From NCBI GenBank assembly GCA_947095535.1, contig OX352773.1, forward strand, positions 87,578,670 to 87,642,669: a stretch of 64,000 bases of DNA. Direction: 5' to 3'. Under the pieces are notes generated by a model, which was given only the letters and a program-made list of their open reading frames with translations, was not told where the DNA came from and ran no database searches. Within the stretch, counting starts at the first letter, position 1. Every line of letters begins with the position of its first letter. Below, piece by piece: positions 45,689-58,878 of the stretch. The translations under genes were made by a program, and so were the position numbers. Source of the DNA: Poecilobothrus nobilitatus (Eukaryota; Arthropoda; Insecta; Diptera; Dolichopodidae).

Positions 45689-47259
45689 CGAGGAAGAATA
45701 CAGTTGCCTTTGTCAACTCTTAGATACCCGTACGAACCGTTAGTATGTTCACAGCCTGTCACTCTGCTCACAATATTATTTTTTTAATATTTTAGTATTT
45801 TAAAATAATTTGGGTGAATTTTATAATTTCTAGAACTATGGGTTCTACATATATTCAAACTATATGTTTATATGTACATTCTTCAAAAGCAGATTCTAAC
45901 CTTCCACATAACGATTATTAATCCAAAACTTTTTCAAATATTCTATAGTACCATTTAATACTAAGCGGTAAATGTATATTGAATTTACTTAGTACAAAAT
46001 AGTAAATATAATTTTAAATATTATATTATATTATATTTAAATATTCCATTGACAGAATAATTTCTTATAAGTACAATAAAATGCATATATGTATGTAAAT
46101 ACGGCGCTATATAATATACATATATACTCTTATCATTCATTCACTAGTGACATATACGATATGTAAATAAACATGATATTATATAAGTATGTATATCAAT
46201 ATCATATAAATAAAAATTCTTCAAGCAACCGTTATGTTGTTTATTTATTTACATTTTTTTGTACTACGCATTATATCCTCAACAATTTCAAATTATCGAG
46301 TAAAACAAATGCAAAAAATTTGTTGAAGAAATTTGTTAGAAAATTTGAAAAAATCAAGTAACACTTTCGTCAATTATAAAGTAACCCTACATTATTAAAA
46401 AAAGTTGTTAACAGAAATAAGAATATAATGTTGAAGCTTTAATTTTTATGTATTACTTTAAAAAAATTTTAACAGGTGTTCAAGTTACAGGTGTTTAAAA
46501 ATAGGAAATTTTCAGTTTTTGACCCCTTACAGCTCCTAAACGGGGGGTGATACAAAAAAAATTTCTGAAATGACTCATACTTATTTTTAAAGATCAAACT
46601 TCTATCAAAATTGCAAGTTTCCAACTTAAACCGTTTAGAAGATAGAAGGGTTGAAGGATTTTGCAAAATTTGAGTTTCATATAACGGTAAATTAAGACAC
46701 CGTATGCCACAAATATATATTTATTGTATATATACTTTTAAAGCTAATAAAAGCAGTATCCGTTTGGCGTTTTCAAAATGAAGATATACCTTATACAACT
46801 TGTGCTATAACAATTTAAATATAGAGCTTTTTTGAACCTTTGGGGAGCTGTAGCTCCGTAATGGGTGGGGCTACAAAAAAAAGTTATTAAAAATAAAATT
46901 AATATTTTTATGAGATCTATCAGTGGTTAAAATTTCATAGCTCTATTGCAAAAAAAATGTCGGGATCTAAAAGTTAGGTGTTCGAGAGCTACCCTAAGGC
47001 TTGGTCCAAACTCAACCAAAAAAAATAGGGAACCTACAAATTACTCCCAGAATATTTTGTGTGAATTTCAAGATTCTAGCTTTCTTAGTTTTTGAGTTAG
47101 CGTGCTGACGGACGGACGGACGGACGGACATGGCTCAAAAGTCTTAGAATTTTTTTCTGATCCGATCCATACCTTTGAAGGTATATCTAGCTCGCTTATT
47201 TCGAGGTGTTACAAACGGAGGAGTAATTTTATTATACCCGATCCTATCGTACGGGTATA
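45689..47259 (-). mobile_element. Helentron-like (DINE-1/HINE type) element, copy 4 of subfamily B, inverted
   Basis: Same orientation and layout as copy 3: it starts CGAGGAAGAATACAGTTG (hairpin with one change), GATACCCGTACGAA, and ends with a GGAC run of five units at 47106-47127 and CGATCCTATCGTACGGGTAT. High identity to the others. No coding capacity. Confidence 0.82.
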
Positions 47260-49544
47260 AAAATACAGATAGGTAAATAAAAAAATAAAACAGATCCTAT
47301 GTACTAAATAATAAAACATAGTTTTAAGATTTAGTTATTAAGTAATTCTGGATAAATATTAGTTTTATAAGACTTTTTTCTAATTATAAGTTAAAGAAAA
47401 AATTAAATAAAGAAAAAAAAAAAGTTTATTTTTATAAACAGTAATTATTCTCAAATCTGTAATTGCATTTTGAACTATTAAGCTAAGACATAAACCAATT
47501 GCTCAAATATAAAAGAAAAAATTAGAAAAAGATAATTAAAATAATTTTGTTATGCGTAAAAAATAAAAATGGGGAATTCAAAATGACTGTTATACCGTTC
47601 ATTTCGTTGCGACTGTTAAAGAATTATTTATGGTAAAAATGTATAGGATATGGATATGTTTTATCGAAAAGGTGATCGATAGGTGATCGAACAAATTAAA
47701 ACTTAAAAATGTACATTATAATCCATGCATTGCAATAAGAATTGGTTTTTAATTAAATACTGCAATCATTTCGAACCAATGTACGTTTCATTGATAATTA
47801 ACAAGAACAATGGATATATATTTATGTTTTCCAAACGACAACAAAAATTTAATGAGGTGGAAAAATTTTAAAAAGTAGTAAAAAAGTTCAACCTTTTTTT
47901 TTTTTTTAAATATACCCCTTTGAAAAGATATATTAAATCGATAAATTCTTAGTAAAAATGATCAAAGTTATTAAGATATATAACACTTGATATAAAAATG
48001 TTATCAGGTGTAAAAATTTTCTAAAGAAATTCTTATAGATTTGTATATAAATCTTTAAAAATGATAATATTTCTTTTCGGATATTTTAATATATTTTTTG
48101 TATTCAAATTATAGGTAAGAATGATTGAAAAAGTTCTTAAATATTTTCTATACCTTACAACACTCAACTAGCTGAAGCCAAGGTATTAAAAAAAAAAAAA
48201 TTCTTTTTATTGCTTTACATCAAACAAAGTTTTTATTCAAATATTGTAATAATATCGTTATATACCAAAATTGGTTTCTGTTGAAAAAAAAAAAAAATAG
48301 ACATAAGATAAAAGTCTAGAAAGTTTTTTATTTTATTATTTTTATTGTTTTTACTTAGGTACTGTGTAACAAGATTAAGATAAATAAAAGATTTTTTTGT
48401 GTTTTTTTTTTTTTTTTTTATATAAAATAAGAGAAAATATAAAAAGTTTAGAAAAATGTAAATAATCAAATATGGATAGAAAGTTTCCGATAATAATAAA
48501 AAAACAACAAAAAATTTCAAAAGTAAAGAAACTATAAGAAAAAAAAAAAGAAACTTAAAAATTGGTAATAGCTTAATCTATATTAGATATTTCCTTCTTA
48601 ATCTAAAGATTTTACTGATTTTGAATTTGGTCGAAAGATTAGTAAAAAAATTGGTATAAAAATAATAAATATAGATTTTACAAAGTTGAAAAAGGCCTAA
48701 CGTAATATTCGAAGTGGTGATTACCACTTAGCAAAAGAATAAATTGTTTTCGTAATAAGTGATTATATGCCAATAATAAAATAAAAATAAAGAAAACTAC
48801 ATTTACTATATTATATTATACAAAATTTTATAATGAAAAACTAAAAATAAACTTGAAAATATCAATATTTTAATGATTTTATAAGAGTACGCTTAGATTC
48901 TCTAAACAATTTTGTTTAACTTTCTGAATACTATCTATATATGTCTTATTCTGAAATTATTCATAATTGTTTCCTTTGTTATGAGGAAAATTTATAAAAT
49001 ACAGCACTTAGGCAAAGTTGAATTGTTGGACTAAGTTTTTCTTTCTTTTGATCTTTTTATATTATTATCGTATTTTTCGTTTTTATCTTAAAAAAATCTT
49101 AACAATTACAACTGAATATTAAAGAATTCGCTTAAATGATAAGAAAAAAAAATAAGATAAGAGTTTGAGAACAAATATAAAGTATTTATATTTTTTTTGT
49201 TTGATATTCTGTTATATGGAATTTTCTACAGGGTGATCAAAAAAGTGTTTTTTTTACTGTTGAACATTGACGATAATGAAAATGTTATTTATAAAAAAAA
49301 AAAGAAATTTCATTTACTTAAAAAATTCATTTAAGTAAAATTTTTTTTGTGGAAGGTTTTTAAATTAAAAAATCATTGGTTATCTTCCTATTATCATTCA
49401 GGAGTATTGAATTTTTAAATCCCTACAATAAAAACAATAAATTTATAAGAGAAGATTTCACTACTTTAAAAATTGTTATTTTCATTGTTTTAAGAAATAG
49501 AAAATGGTACAAAAAATTCCTCTATGTTATAGAAGTGTGAACTC
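47260..49544 (-). other. Intron, no feature
   Basis: AT-rich with homopolymer runs (48396-48420). GGGTGATCAAAAAAGTG at about 49231 resembles the outer end of Tc1/mariner elements, but no partner end or coding remnant was seen. Confidence 0.5.
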
Positions 49545-49935
49545 TGAAAATAGCGACCATTAATAAGCTCAAAGCATTTGAAATGTGGCTATACCGTAGA
49601 ATATTGAAAATATCATGGGTAGATCGAGTGAATAATAGTGAGGCTGTAAGTAGAATAAATAAAGACTGTGAGTTGTCATTGACAATCAAGCGCAGAAAAA
49701 CAGCGTATCTGGGTTATATAATTGGGAATGACAAATATTATATTTACAACTGATTCTGCAAGGTAAAATAGAAAGCAGAAAACATTTTAGCAGAAAACAA
49801 ATATCGTGGCTGAGAAACATCAGGCAATTGACGGGTCTGAAAAAGGTGGGAGAACTTATGCACGCAGCACAGGATATAGAGAGCTTCAGAAATGTGGTCA
49901 CAAACAGCCAGCAGTGGATACCCAGTTAAAGAAGA
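49545..49935 (+). pseudogene. LINE C-terminal fragment (broken)
   Basis: The frame gives KLKAFEMWLYRRILKISWVD, then RVNNSEAVSRINKDCELSLT-IKRRKTAYLGYIIGNDKYY. In other frames come KISWLRN-like residues and VGELMHAAQDIESFRNVVTN. This is the typical C-terminal end of CR1/RTE-like reverse transcriptases after the RT domain (ALEMWCYRRMLKI...RKLxYLGHI...GRRRxSWL). Several frameshifts; no RT core nearby. Confidence 0.8.
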
Positions 49936-51239
49936 AGATTAATTATTCTTCATATTTAATCTATTCAAGCCGAACAGAATTCTTCTAAAAAACTACTTAG
50001 TATTTATAAGTATATTAACTTTATTAGAAAATTAATTTTTTAGTTTTCGAACTTTTTTGTAAAACAAAAGCATTTTTAAAATGAAATTTCCTTCTAAATT
50101 TGATATATTATACCGATTGTATGCTTCTTAGTTTTCTTTTATGCTTAGTTTTTCTTTTATTCTGGGCCGTTACTTTACAATTATTACAATTTAATGGTTA
50201 TTTTTAAGGACATACTGTAGAAAAGCATTGTGCTTTTTTTTTGTTTTTGACGCAGACAATAACATAAATCGAAATAAGGAAATCGTAAAAGTTTTACGAA
50301 AGTAAAGAAATAAAATTAAAAAAAACAAGAAGAATAAAAGATACATGATTATAAGAAACAAATATTGAAAACATTCTTGTTTATATCGTACTCGAGATAT
50401 ATATGCATAAAATATTTGCTAGATGGATAATGTTACGGATTCTTAAGGATCTCAGGTGCTTTTTTTACTCTTTTTTAACTGTTTTGTTATTAAATTGCTT
50501 ATTCTTTCCTTGTATAAAAGTTCCAGATATCGGAATTGATTAAATTAAGTTTCTTGTTCCTATTGTTTTAAATGGTTATTCTTGTTTTTTTTTTTTTGTT
50601 CAACTAAAGATTATATTACCTAGAGGATATTTAATATACAGTCAAATTATTTTCTAATTTTTGTTTTTTTTTATGAAGATAGTTATTTTTTATTGTTTAT
50701 GGTTTACGTTTTTTTTTTTAAACAAAAATAAAAAAAAAAACCATATAACCTTAGAGAAAATTTCACTTTATTGAAAAAATTAATTAAAAATCCAAAAAAC
50801 AAAAAATAAAAATGTAAAAATTAAAGTTTAATTATTGATTGTTTGTTTAAAGTTTCCAAAACTCTTTTTACTTAGTATCTTGAAATTATATTTTTAAATT
50901 TTAATTGATGAATGAGATGAACTATAATCATTCCATTGAAAATAAATCAGGATACCTTTAATATTGTTTTTATATTAGTTTAAGTTACCATAACATGTAT
51001 TTGTCTAAAAAAAATTAAGGTTAGCTATCAGTTAATTAAGTTTTTATAATATATCTTTTGTAATGTTCAATGGCATAAATCTTCTGTTCTTAACAAAAAT
51101 GTCATATAAATTGATTCAATTTTATCATAACTTTTAATCTTTAATTAATAATTAATTCATTTCTACGGTTATATAATTATTTTAACCAAAACAAAAGGAA
51201 TAACTTCAGGTGGTACTCAAATCTCATTGGTTAATCTAC
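49936..51239 (-). other. Intron, no feature
   Basis: AT-rich intron with long T and A runs. No reading frame or repeat family was recognised. Confidence 0.55.
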
Positions 51240-52130
51240 CCTCTTCGAAAGTCGGCTTTATGGATTCTGGGCAGAGCTATTTATTCTAATCATCGTTGGA
51301 TCCATTCAGAAGAAAAGTGAAGTTAAAGAGTTTACCCCTAACAGGAACTGGGAGAGAAAGAACACCGAGGGCAACAGAACAAGTGAAAAAATCAATGCTA
51401 CAATAAATACAAGATAATTGAAATAGGGTTAAATCAACTTGCAGCGATTTGTTCTAAGTTCAAAGCGCAAAAAGCGCAAGCGCTTTCGATCAAGCGCAAA
51501 AAGAAGAATTAAGCACGAAATTGCAAAAAAAAGTTCGTACTCTTAAAACAGAGAATGCAACTCTCAAAAAAGAAAAACTGCAGAAAAACTCAGAGAGATA
51601 TACAGATATCGTCTAAACGTATACAAGAATTCACTGCAGTTGAAGCAAAACTGAAAAATGATATAAAAAAAAAATTATATATAGAGGATATAAAATTATA
51701 GACGTTGTAAAACCACTTCTTCTCTTCATACTAAATTTAGAACACGACGAATATATTAAAAAATATTTGATATTCGACATATTTAACATGTGAAAATCAA
51801 GATAGAAGCATTGAGGAAGAACAATGATACTTCGCAGTGTAAGAAATGTCAAAAATTCTGGACGCGGCAAGCTGTTTGTTTAAATGTGCAGGGAAGACCT
51901 AACTGTAAATTGAACCAAACCAAGGAGCATAGTGCCGCTATATCCAAATTTACAGGAGGCTCATTCTGCAAACTACGGGAGATGCATGGTCGCCAAAGCG
52001 TACTTAAGAAAAGGATGAACATTTTGAAGAAACCGAATAAGGAACTAAACGGTTTCCTCCCCCAACCTCCCCCAACTTACTTAATCAAATGGTAAATCCT
52101 CCCCCAACTTACTTAATCAAATGGTAAACA
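51240..52130 (+). pseudogene. Gag-like ORF1 remnant of a LINE
   Basis: A GC-richer patch. Frames give a Lys/Glu-rich coiled-coil-like piece (KVRTLKTENATLKKEKLQKN near 51520-51580), then from 51790 CKKCQKFWTRQAVCLNV, KFTGGSFCKLREMHGRQSVL and KKPNKELNGF. The Cys spacing resembles the zinc-knuckle region of jockey-type ORF1 proteins, but knuckles are incomplete and frames shift. Assignment is by general pattern only. Confidence 0.55.
52066..52128 (+). repeat. Tandem duplication, 32-base unit, two copies
   Basis: CCTCCCCCAACTTACTTAAT then CAAATGGTAAAT occurs twice in a row (52066-52097 and 52098-52128) at the end of the ORF1 remnant. The copies are identical, so the duplication is recent relative to the decay around it. 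Confidence 0.9.
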
Positions 52131-54239
52131 GTACTTATGTAACGTGAGCTCATTCACAATCAAGCAACGCGACTCATTGATAATCAAAACTTTATTAGAA
52201 GACTAAAACAAACTACGCCATGCGATCTCATATAAATCCATAATTCTTCAATTATCAAAGGATAATTGTTGCATTATGGAACGTGGTCGTGAAGTTGATG
52301 GTTAGTCTACGTTGATAAGTCTTCAGTTTTCAAAAATGGAGGTTTAGTTTAGTGTTGTAAAATGCCCCACAGTAGCGTTTTAATCCTCTAGACCGAAACT
52401 ATTTTTTGGTTCCTTTCAAGGTTCCCAGTAAGTAGAAAAAAATTATTGTTTAATTTAAACATCACACAACAGCTTCTGCGGAAAACTTTGATCATTCATT
52501 TACATTTTATGGCTTCAAAAATTTTCATCTAAAAATACACATTCAAAATATTTTTCAGGTATAGGTAATATTTCAAACTTTATAAATAAACTCCTTTAAT
52601 TTTCCTTTAATATTTTGTTTTGATTGATTTTTATGTTAAGTAAATTTTAAAAGCAGAAGTTGGAGTTTAAAAGAAATTAAAGAAAAAAATATTTTTTGTT
52701 TAAAGAAAAAAAAAAAAAGAATTGCGGAAACCAATCAAAAAAGATAAAAAGAATTTCTTTTATGTATTTAATGTCCAATTTGAAATTCATCAAACATTTT
52801 TCAATCATTTTCAGCAAAATCAAATAACAAAAGTAAAATAACTTCTTTTTGTGTAACTCAAATAACGTAAAATTTTTGTTTTTTTTTTTAGTATAAAAAA
52901 GTAAAAGAATTAAAAAAGAAAAAAGAAACCATGGTCACTCCTAAAATATTATAAGAATTTTTTCAAGTTTTTGCTTTTTTATTTTTAAATAAATTAAAAC
53001 CATCGCTTATTTTTGTCTATTTTTGTGAAATGTTTGTGTATGTTTGTATGTATACGTATTATAATACTTATTTGTCAGATTCATCGTTTTTCATTTGTAC
53101 ATAAAAAAAAAAAAAAATAAAAACAAAAATAAAAAAAGAAAAATTACTATACATTTCAGGAATGCGTGAATAAACCACATTAATGGTATATAAAGTATTA
53201 TATAACAACGATAACAAACGAGTTGAGTTCAGTTCCTTTCATTCTTTTTTGACAAAATATTTTTTTCTTGCTAAGGATTTTTAAAATAAAATGTGTTTTT
53301 TATTTTATTTTTTGATATACTGTGTATACAGTGGCTATATATTATGGGGCTCTTATGAGATATTCATTAAGGTACTTGAAAATAATATAATTTCAGGATA
53401 TTACGAAGGATATATTTAAGATTTTAGTAGTGAATTATTTCTGCTGATTTTTTAACAGTATTTACACTTAATTGTCTAATACACGAATTGCAAAAAAGAT
53501 TCATGAAGGTTCACACTAGTAATGTATTTACTTTTTCTGGTAAATTTTAATTAAGGGCTTGTAGAGGTATTGTCCTTACTAGTTTTGTAAGAGTACGGAT
53601 TATTGCTCTTTATGATTATTAGATACATCTTTGCAATATCAAGACCGTAGTTCCATATTTTGTATTTTCGGTTTGTATATTGTAATATAATAATTCGGAA
53701 CTTTCGGAAACAATAATTTGAAACAAATTGTTTAAAAATTTGATTATGCCAATTTATTAAAGAATGGAAAACGTTATTTAAAATTACAAAAAAAAAAAAA
53801 AGAAAAAATGAATATTTCTATATAAATTAATGAAAGTCACTTAATTTTATAATATCACATGCTCTTCACTAGCATATAAATTATACATAATACGTATTAT
53901 AAATGTTGTGAATTTATTTATATTTATAATACACCCATTTTTACATATATTTGATATTAATTGTAGAAAAAAAATATTATTTAATATCATTTTGCTCTTT
54001 GAGTGACTTTTAACATGCAATCAAATTAATATGGAGTTTATATGAAGGTAAAAAAAAATATGCTTTTCTTATTTTATGATATACATGCATAAATGTATGT
54101 ACATAATATATGTATATGTAGATATAATTACAAGGAGATGATGATTTCAACTTCAATGTAATTTTTACTAAAGTTCTGTTTTTTTTTCTTCTGTAGAAAA
54201 AATTTATAATGTTTTTATTTAATAAAATATTTTTTAAAT
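52131..54239 (-). other. Intron, no feature
   Basis: 52131-52440 keeps a mixed composition and may belong to the preceding element; the rest is AT-rich. No motif was recognised. Confidence 0.5.
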
Positions 54240-54470
54240 TTTATTTTATTTTTCTAATTTTTATTTATTTTATTTATTTATTTATATTCAGGTACCGTGG
54301 TACATAAATGTGCCAGGTAGCTATAACCCCTGTTTCCTGGTAGGAATGTGGGGTGTACGAGTTATTATGTGATATATTAAGTATTTATATATTGCGATAT
54401 ATGAATATTTTTTTTTTTATATTATAATTATTGTACCCAGCCGGAAATCGAACCCGAGTTTTTATTTATT
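54240..54470 (-). mobile_element. Possible second SINE family
   Basis: On the minus strand CTCGGGTTCGATTTCCGGCT resembles a tRNA T-arm/B box. It is followed by a body with TAGCTACCTGGCACATTTAT and GTACCACGGTACC, ending in an AAATAAATAAAT-type tail near 54240-54285. No A box was found, so it may be 5'-truncated or a chance likeness. Confidence 0.45.
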
Positions 54471-54749
54471 TGTTTTGGAAAACTAATTACAAATAAAGAT
54501 ATTGCATACCTTTAGGGGCGGCATTAATTTTTTTTGTTAAATTATTTTGCAGAAATTAATATTGTTATAATATTAACATTTTATTATTACCGATGTAAAC
54601 ACATTCGAAGAAGTAGTAAAACAACTGAAAACTCATTAATCATTCATCCCTTGTATGAAAATTTTGAATATAGATATCAAAAACTGCTTAAGAACTTACT
54701 TTTTGCCTCCTGAACAGAACAGGGTAAGATACAAATACTATACTACTCA

Positions 54750-55075
54750 TCGAGTAGAAGTATTTGAATAAAAATTTCTTGAATAAAAGTATTTGGAGTA
54801 ATATTATATTACTTTTTAAATACAAGTATTTGACTTAATTTTGCCAAATGCAAATAAAGTATTTGACAAAAGTATTTGAAATTCCTTTCCGAGTAGAAGT
54901 ATTTGATAAAAATATTTTAAATACTTTTTCTGAGTAAAAGTATTTGACTTAATTTTCTTAAATACCAAATAATTATTTGTATAAAATATCCCAAATACTT
55001 TGTCTGAGTAAAAGTATTTGAATTTATTTTCTTAAATACAAATAAAGTATTTTAAAATTTATTTGATCTATCCAT
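54750..55075. repeat. Diverged array of AAGTATTTGA-type units
   Basis: AGAAGTATTTGA, AAAAGTATTTGA and AAATACAAATAAAGTATTT recur at least eight times, with CTTAATTTTCTTAAATAC between several of them, giving a loose period of about 80-110 bases. It is the interior of the hAT-like element. Confidence 0.7.
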
Positions 55076-55128
55076 TTAAATTATTCGAGTAATTTTTTCA
55101 AATATTTTTAGTAGTATCTAGTAATATA

Positions 55129-55328
55129 TATATATATATATATTTTTATGCATTTCTCTGCCACATAAATGAGGACAGGAAATTACGCAGCCTTTACTGA
55201 TCAGGTGTGGCTGTAAATATCGTAAGGCGGAATAACTCTTACGACGTGTGTGGTATTCGAACCCACACTCCCTCGGTGTTTACAGCGTATTTTATATTAC
55301 GCTCTTACCTACTAGGCCACCGAGACTC
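55129..55328 (-). mobile_element. tRNA-derived SINE, nested, with target duplication
   Basis: On the minus strand it reads GGTGGCCTAGTAGGTAAGAG (A box), GTGTGGGTTCGAATACC (B box), ACAGCCACACCTGATCAG, TGCGTAATTTCCTGTCC and TTATGTGGCAGAGAAATGCA, then a TA-rich tail. It is flanked by the 12-base direct repeat TCTAGTAATATA at 55117-55128 and 55329-55340. This is the best-preserved insertion of the family in the window. Confidence 0.9.
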
Positions 55329-55648
55329 TCTAGTAATATAATGTTTGAAACTTATAAAAAAAATTTTTGGAGATCCACTTTACTTTACTGGCCTTACTTT
55401 TCTTATTACTTCGAAAAAGTAATTTGTATATAATATGTAATATGTATATATAGTTAGATAATTTTATTTATCTATGTGTATGTATATATATAATACCTAT
55501 AAATATAATTATAATATATTAAATAAACTTTTGAAAGAGAGAACTTTTTGAGAAAATAAAGTCAAATATACTTCTAACTCAGTAAAAGTATTTTTCACTT
55601 AGTATTTTAAATACTTTTACTCGAATACTACCCAGCTCTGCTCCTGAG

Positions 55649-57989
55649 GCATTCATTTATCTAGTTATTTGGCTATAGTTAAATTAGTTAAATTAGTTTT
55701 AAGAGTTTATATAATAAAACGTTTTTAAAAAAATTGGTTTTAAAATAAAATGTTTCCAATAAATTCATTACCATTAAATAGCCAAGTACATATTTAAATT
55801 AGCATATAAGAATTCTTTTTAAGTTTTCTTTTTGAATTATAAAAAAATTAATTAATGAACAAAAAATAAAACACACAATAAAAAAAAAAAATTACTATCA
55901 TACCAATGTAATGCAAATTATGAGAAAATAATTTAAGAAAAAGAAAATTATTAATAATTATTAAAAAATTATATAAATAAATAATCATAAAAAAAAGGCT
56001 AGTGTTTTTCGTATTTTTATGTTCTGATCTAAATTTAAATTTAAAATAATATAAAAAGTTTATTATACTGTAAAGATTTCACTATAGTAACAATAATTAT
56101 TCATTATAAAAAATGTGTTCTACTTTTTGTTTTTCTTTCTTATAAATCATTTTCTTTTTCAATGTGAGCTGAAAGTAATTTTTCTTGTCAATATAAGTAA
56201 AAATTCTCATAATAAAAAAAATTTTTCGTATAATTTTAAAAGTTGATATTCAAGGAGTGGTAAAAGGAGTGATTTTTGTTATATATTAGTGAATTGCAAG
56301 TTTTGTTTTTGCTTTTTTTTTTTAAAGATTTTGAAAATATCGATTTTTGCATTATTGCAAATAGTTTTTTATTTGTTATAGTTCAATTTTCTTTTAAGAT
56401 TTTATAATTTTTATTTTTTTGTTTAAAAATCAGAATTTGTTACCCTAAAAAACTGAATTTTCATTTTTGAACCTACAAGTATATATGTTTAATATAATAC
56501 AAGAAATTTTTTATTAAAGGGATTAAGGAAAAATGAAAAAAAAAAAAAAAAAAAAAAAAAAAACAGAATATAACTATACAATAAAAGAGAATTGTTACGA
56601 AACTTAAAATCGAAAAGAATTTATGCAAGGACGATTTTATCATTCCTACTACATTTTGTATTTTTTATGAGCAAAAGAAAATACTTGAAAACAAAAATAA
56701 AATTATTAGTTTCTTTTTATTTTTAAACGAAAAGTTTTCTATTTTTAGAAATAAACCCCACGTTTGGAAAAATAAATTTTTTATGGATATGAATTTTTTA
56801 TTAGACAAGTAAAAATAAGGTGAAGTTTTCTAAATTAGGAATTCACATTACAAAAAAATTTTTACACTGATCTGATATACAAAATAAGAAATTTAGAAAA
56901 CAGATTGGTTCTGTTTTCAATAGTGCTGCATTCGATAAAGTACGAAAATATTCAATAAAGAAATATTGAGGTTTTCAAAAACTTCCAAGTTGAGCTTCTA
57001 AAATTCATTTTTAATTTTAACCTATAAGTAAATTAATTTCTCTTTTTCAAGTCATGTGTTTAAATATTTAGAGCTATCTTGTTGTACCTATATGTTGTAC
57101 TGCGTAAATTATATTCTTTTTGGTATGCTTTGCGTTGTCTTTTAAATCTCGTACATGCATTATTTTGCAAATCAGTGTAGATTCATAAATTATCAAAAAA
57201 AACGAAAAATAATGAGCATTAAAGAATAAAATAGTGGTAAATTTCTAAATGGAAATCAATTAGACGGTGTTACCATCTTTTTCAATATTTTCATTTTTTT
57301 TTTGCGGAAATATTATTGACACGAGGTGAAATTAGTTTTTTTTTTGTTTTTGTTTTTTTGTTGTCCTAGAATAGAATTGAGTAAGGAAATTTTTTTTTAA
57401 AAATAGAACTCATAAAAATTATTTCTTTTTTTTTAGAATTGGTAACAAAATACCACATTAAGGATTTGATATAATTTTTTTAAGTAAAATTTCTATTAGT
57501 TGATTATCAGCTGTTGAATATTTATAAGAAGTTTTTTTTTTGTGGGTTATTAATATGGTCATTTAAGAAAGAGATTTTGTTTTAATATAATGTTTTTAAT
57601 ATGCAAAAAAAAACAAAAAAAAAAAAAATAAACTTATTACAGCACGCAAATTTTAACTAAAAAAAAGTAATTATTTAATAAATTTTTATATTTTAAACAC
57701 AAAAAGAATTAATTTATTTAACCTTGAAATCAATTAACCTATTGAACTTGAAAATCTATTAAAATCCTTAAAAATCTAATGTATGTAAACACGTATGTTG
57801 CTAGTTTTTATTTATAATAATTAATTCAGAAAAGTAAAATTATAAATTATACAGAAGTATTTTAATTTTAGGAAAAGTTTTAATATACATTTAAAATATT
57901 AAGAAAAAAGCAGCTGTGTTCACCACAGCGCCGATCGCAGGAACCGGAAAACTTAAGATTTATTTTTTTAATCGGATTATTTACAAATA
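55649..57989 (-). other. Intron, homopolymer-rich
   Basis: AT-rich; includes a run of about 28 A at 56536-56563. Mixed composition at 57905-57955 (CAGCTGTGTTCACCACAGCG, with an inverted CTGTG...CACAG). No gene or repeat family was recognised. Confidence 0.5.
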
Positions 57990-58780
57990 TTTATAGATAA
58001 CTAAAAGTGGTACACGGACGAAGTTCTAAAAATATTATCCTTGTTCCAAATAAGTAGGTACATTTATAACAATAGGTATATAAACGTTTTTTACAAAAAA
58101 AAAAAAAAGAATCTCAGCGAAATTCAAAAGAAGCAATAAAAAATGTAAATGTATGTGTGTATGTGGGTATATCTGTGGGCACTTGTACAGCTTAAATGAT
58201 TGAGCGGAATTGTATGAAATTTCATATTTAAGGTTTTGACGTAAATATTTCGTACTGATCAACTTTTGGAGCAAATCGGATAACCAAAAGTGGTAGTTTA
58301 CGAGTGTCATTTTTAAGTTTTTTACGAATATTTCGTAATAGAAAAATATTATGAGAAAAATTATTAAGGAAAAGTTGTTACACGGGGCCTCGGTGGCCTA
58401 CGCTCTAAACACTGAGGGAGTGTGGCTTCCAATCCCAAACACGTCGTTAGAATAATTCCTTCTTACGACATTTGCCGACTTCTTACGACAGGCGTGGCTG
58501 CTGAAAAGGAATAGTTGTGTAATTTCCTTGTTACATTTATGTGGTGGAGGCAGCTAATTTTTTTGTTTCAAAATTTTGAGATATTGATATGTCGAAATCT
58601 TAAATATATGAAATTTTATCAAATTCAGTACAGCCATATAGATTGTAAATGTGCCCACAGTGAGACAGACACAAAGGTAAACCTTCACATAAGCAGGCAG
58701 ATCACTCGTAAAACACTTAATTCAGGTGTCTATACATATCGGAGAAATTCATATATGCAAAACTATGAGGTTTAAAATTT
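57990..58780. mobile_element. Possible inverted-repeat element around a SINE
   Basis: 58173-58224 (CTGTGGGCAC ... GAAATTTCAT) and 58608-58660 (ATGAAATTTTATC ... GTGCCCACAG) are diverged inverted copies. CTAAAAGTGGTACACGGACG near 57997 and CCAAAAGTGGTAGTTTACGA near 58282 recur directly. The SINE at 58384-58555 sits between the arms. The ends of the outer element could not be set. Confidence 0.4.
58384..58555 (+). mobile_element. tRNA-derived SINE copy
   Basis: It starts GGGGCCTCGGTGGCCTACG, has GAGTGTGGCTTCCAATCCC in place of the B box (damaged), then AGAATAATTCCTTCTTACGA, GGCGTGGCTGCTGAAAAGGA and TGTGTAATTTCC, and ends TTTATGTGGTGGAGGCAG. About 15 bases of the A-box region are deleted. Same family as 9013-9203. 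Confidence 0.82.
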
Positions 58781-58878
58781 TGATGCCATCATAATTACTT
58801 CCTTATATATTTCATGTGTGCGATCAGTAAAAATGTTATATTAATTATATAAAAAGATTTTCTGAATTTTTATAAAGT

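Larger units (their letters stand above)
54715..55640. mobile_element. hAT-like non-autonomous transposon carrying a nested SINE
   Basis: The left end is CAGAACAGGGTA; the right end on the minus strand is CAGAGCTGGGTAGTATTCGA. Both continue into GAGTA-AAGTATTT. Flanking 8-base duplications CTCCTGAA (54707-54714) and CTCCTGAG (55641-55648) differ at one base; 8 bases is the hAT target-site length. The interior is a diverged array of GAGTAAAAGTATTTGA units with no transposase. It is split by the SINE at 55129-55328. Without that insert it would be about 715 bases. Confidence 0.8.

Noticed and set aside
46173..46361. Open frames in the Helentron-like copies (also 17309-17494, 34908-35099, 46469-46666)
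   Set aside because: Equivalent frames recur only because the element copies are alike; no protein motif and no conserved frame through all copies.
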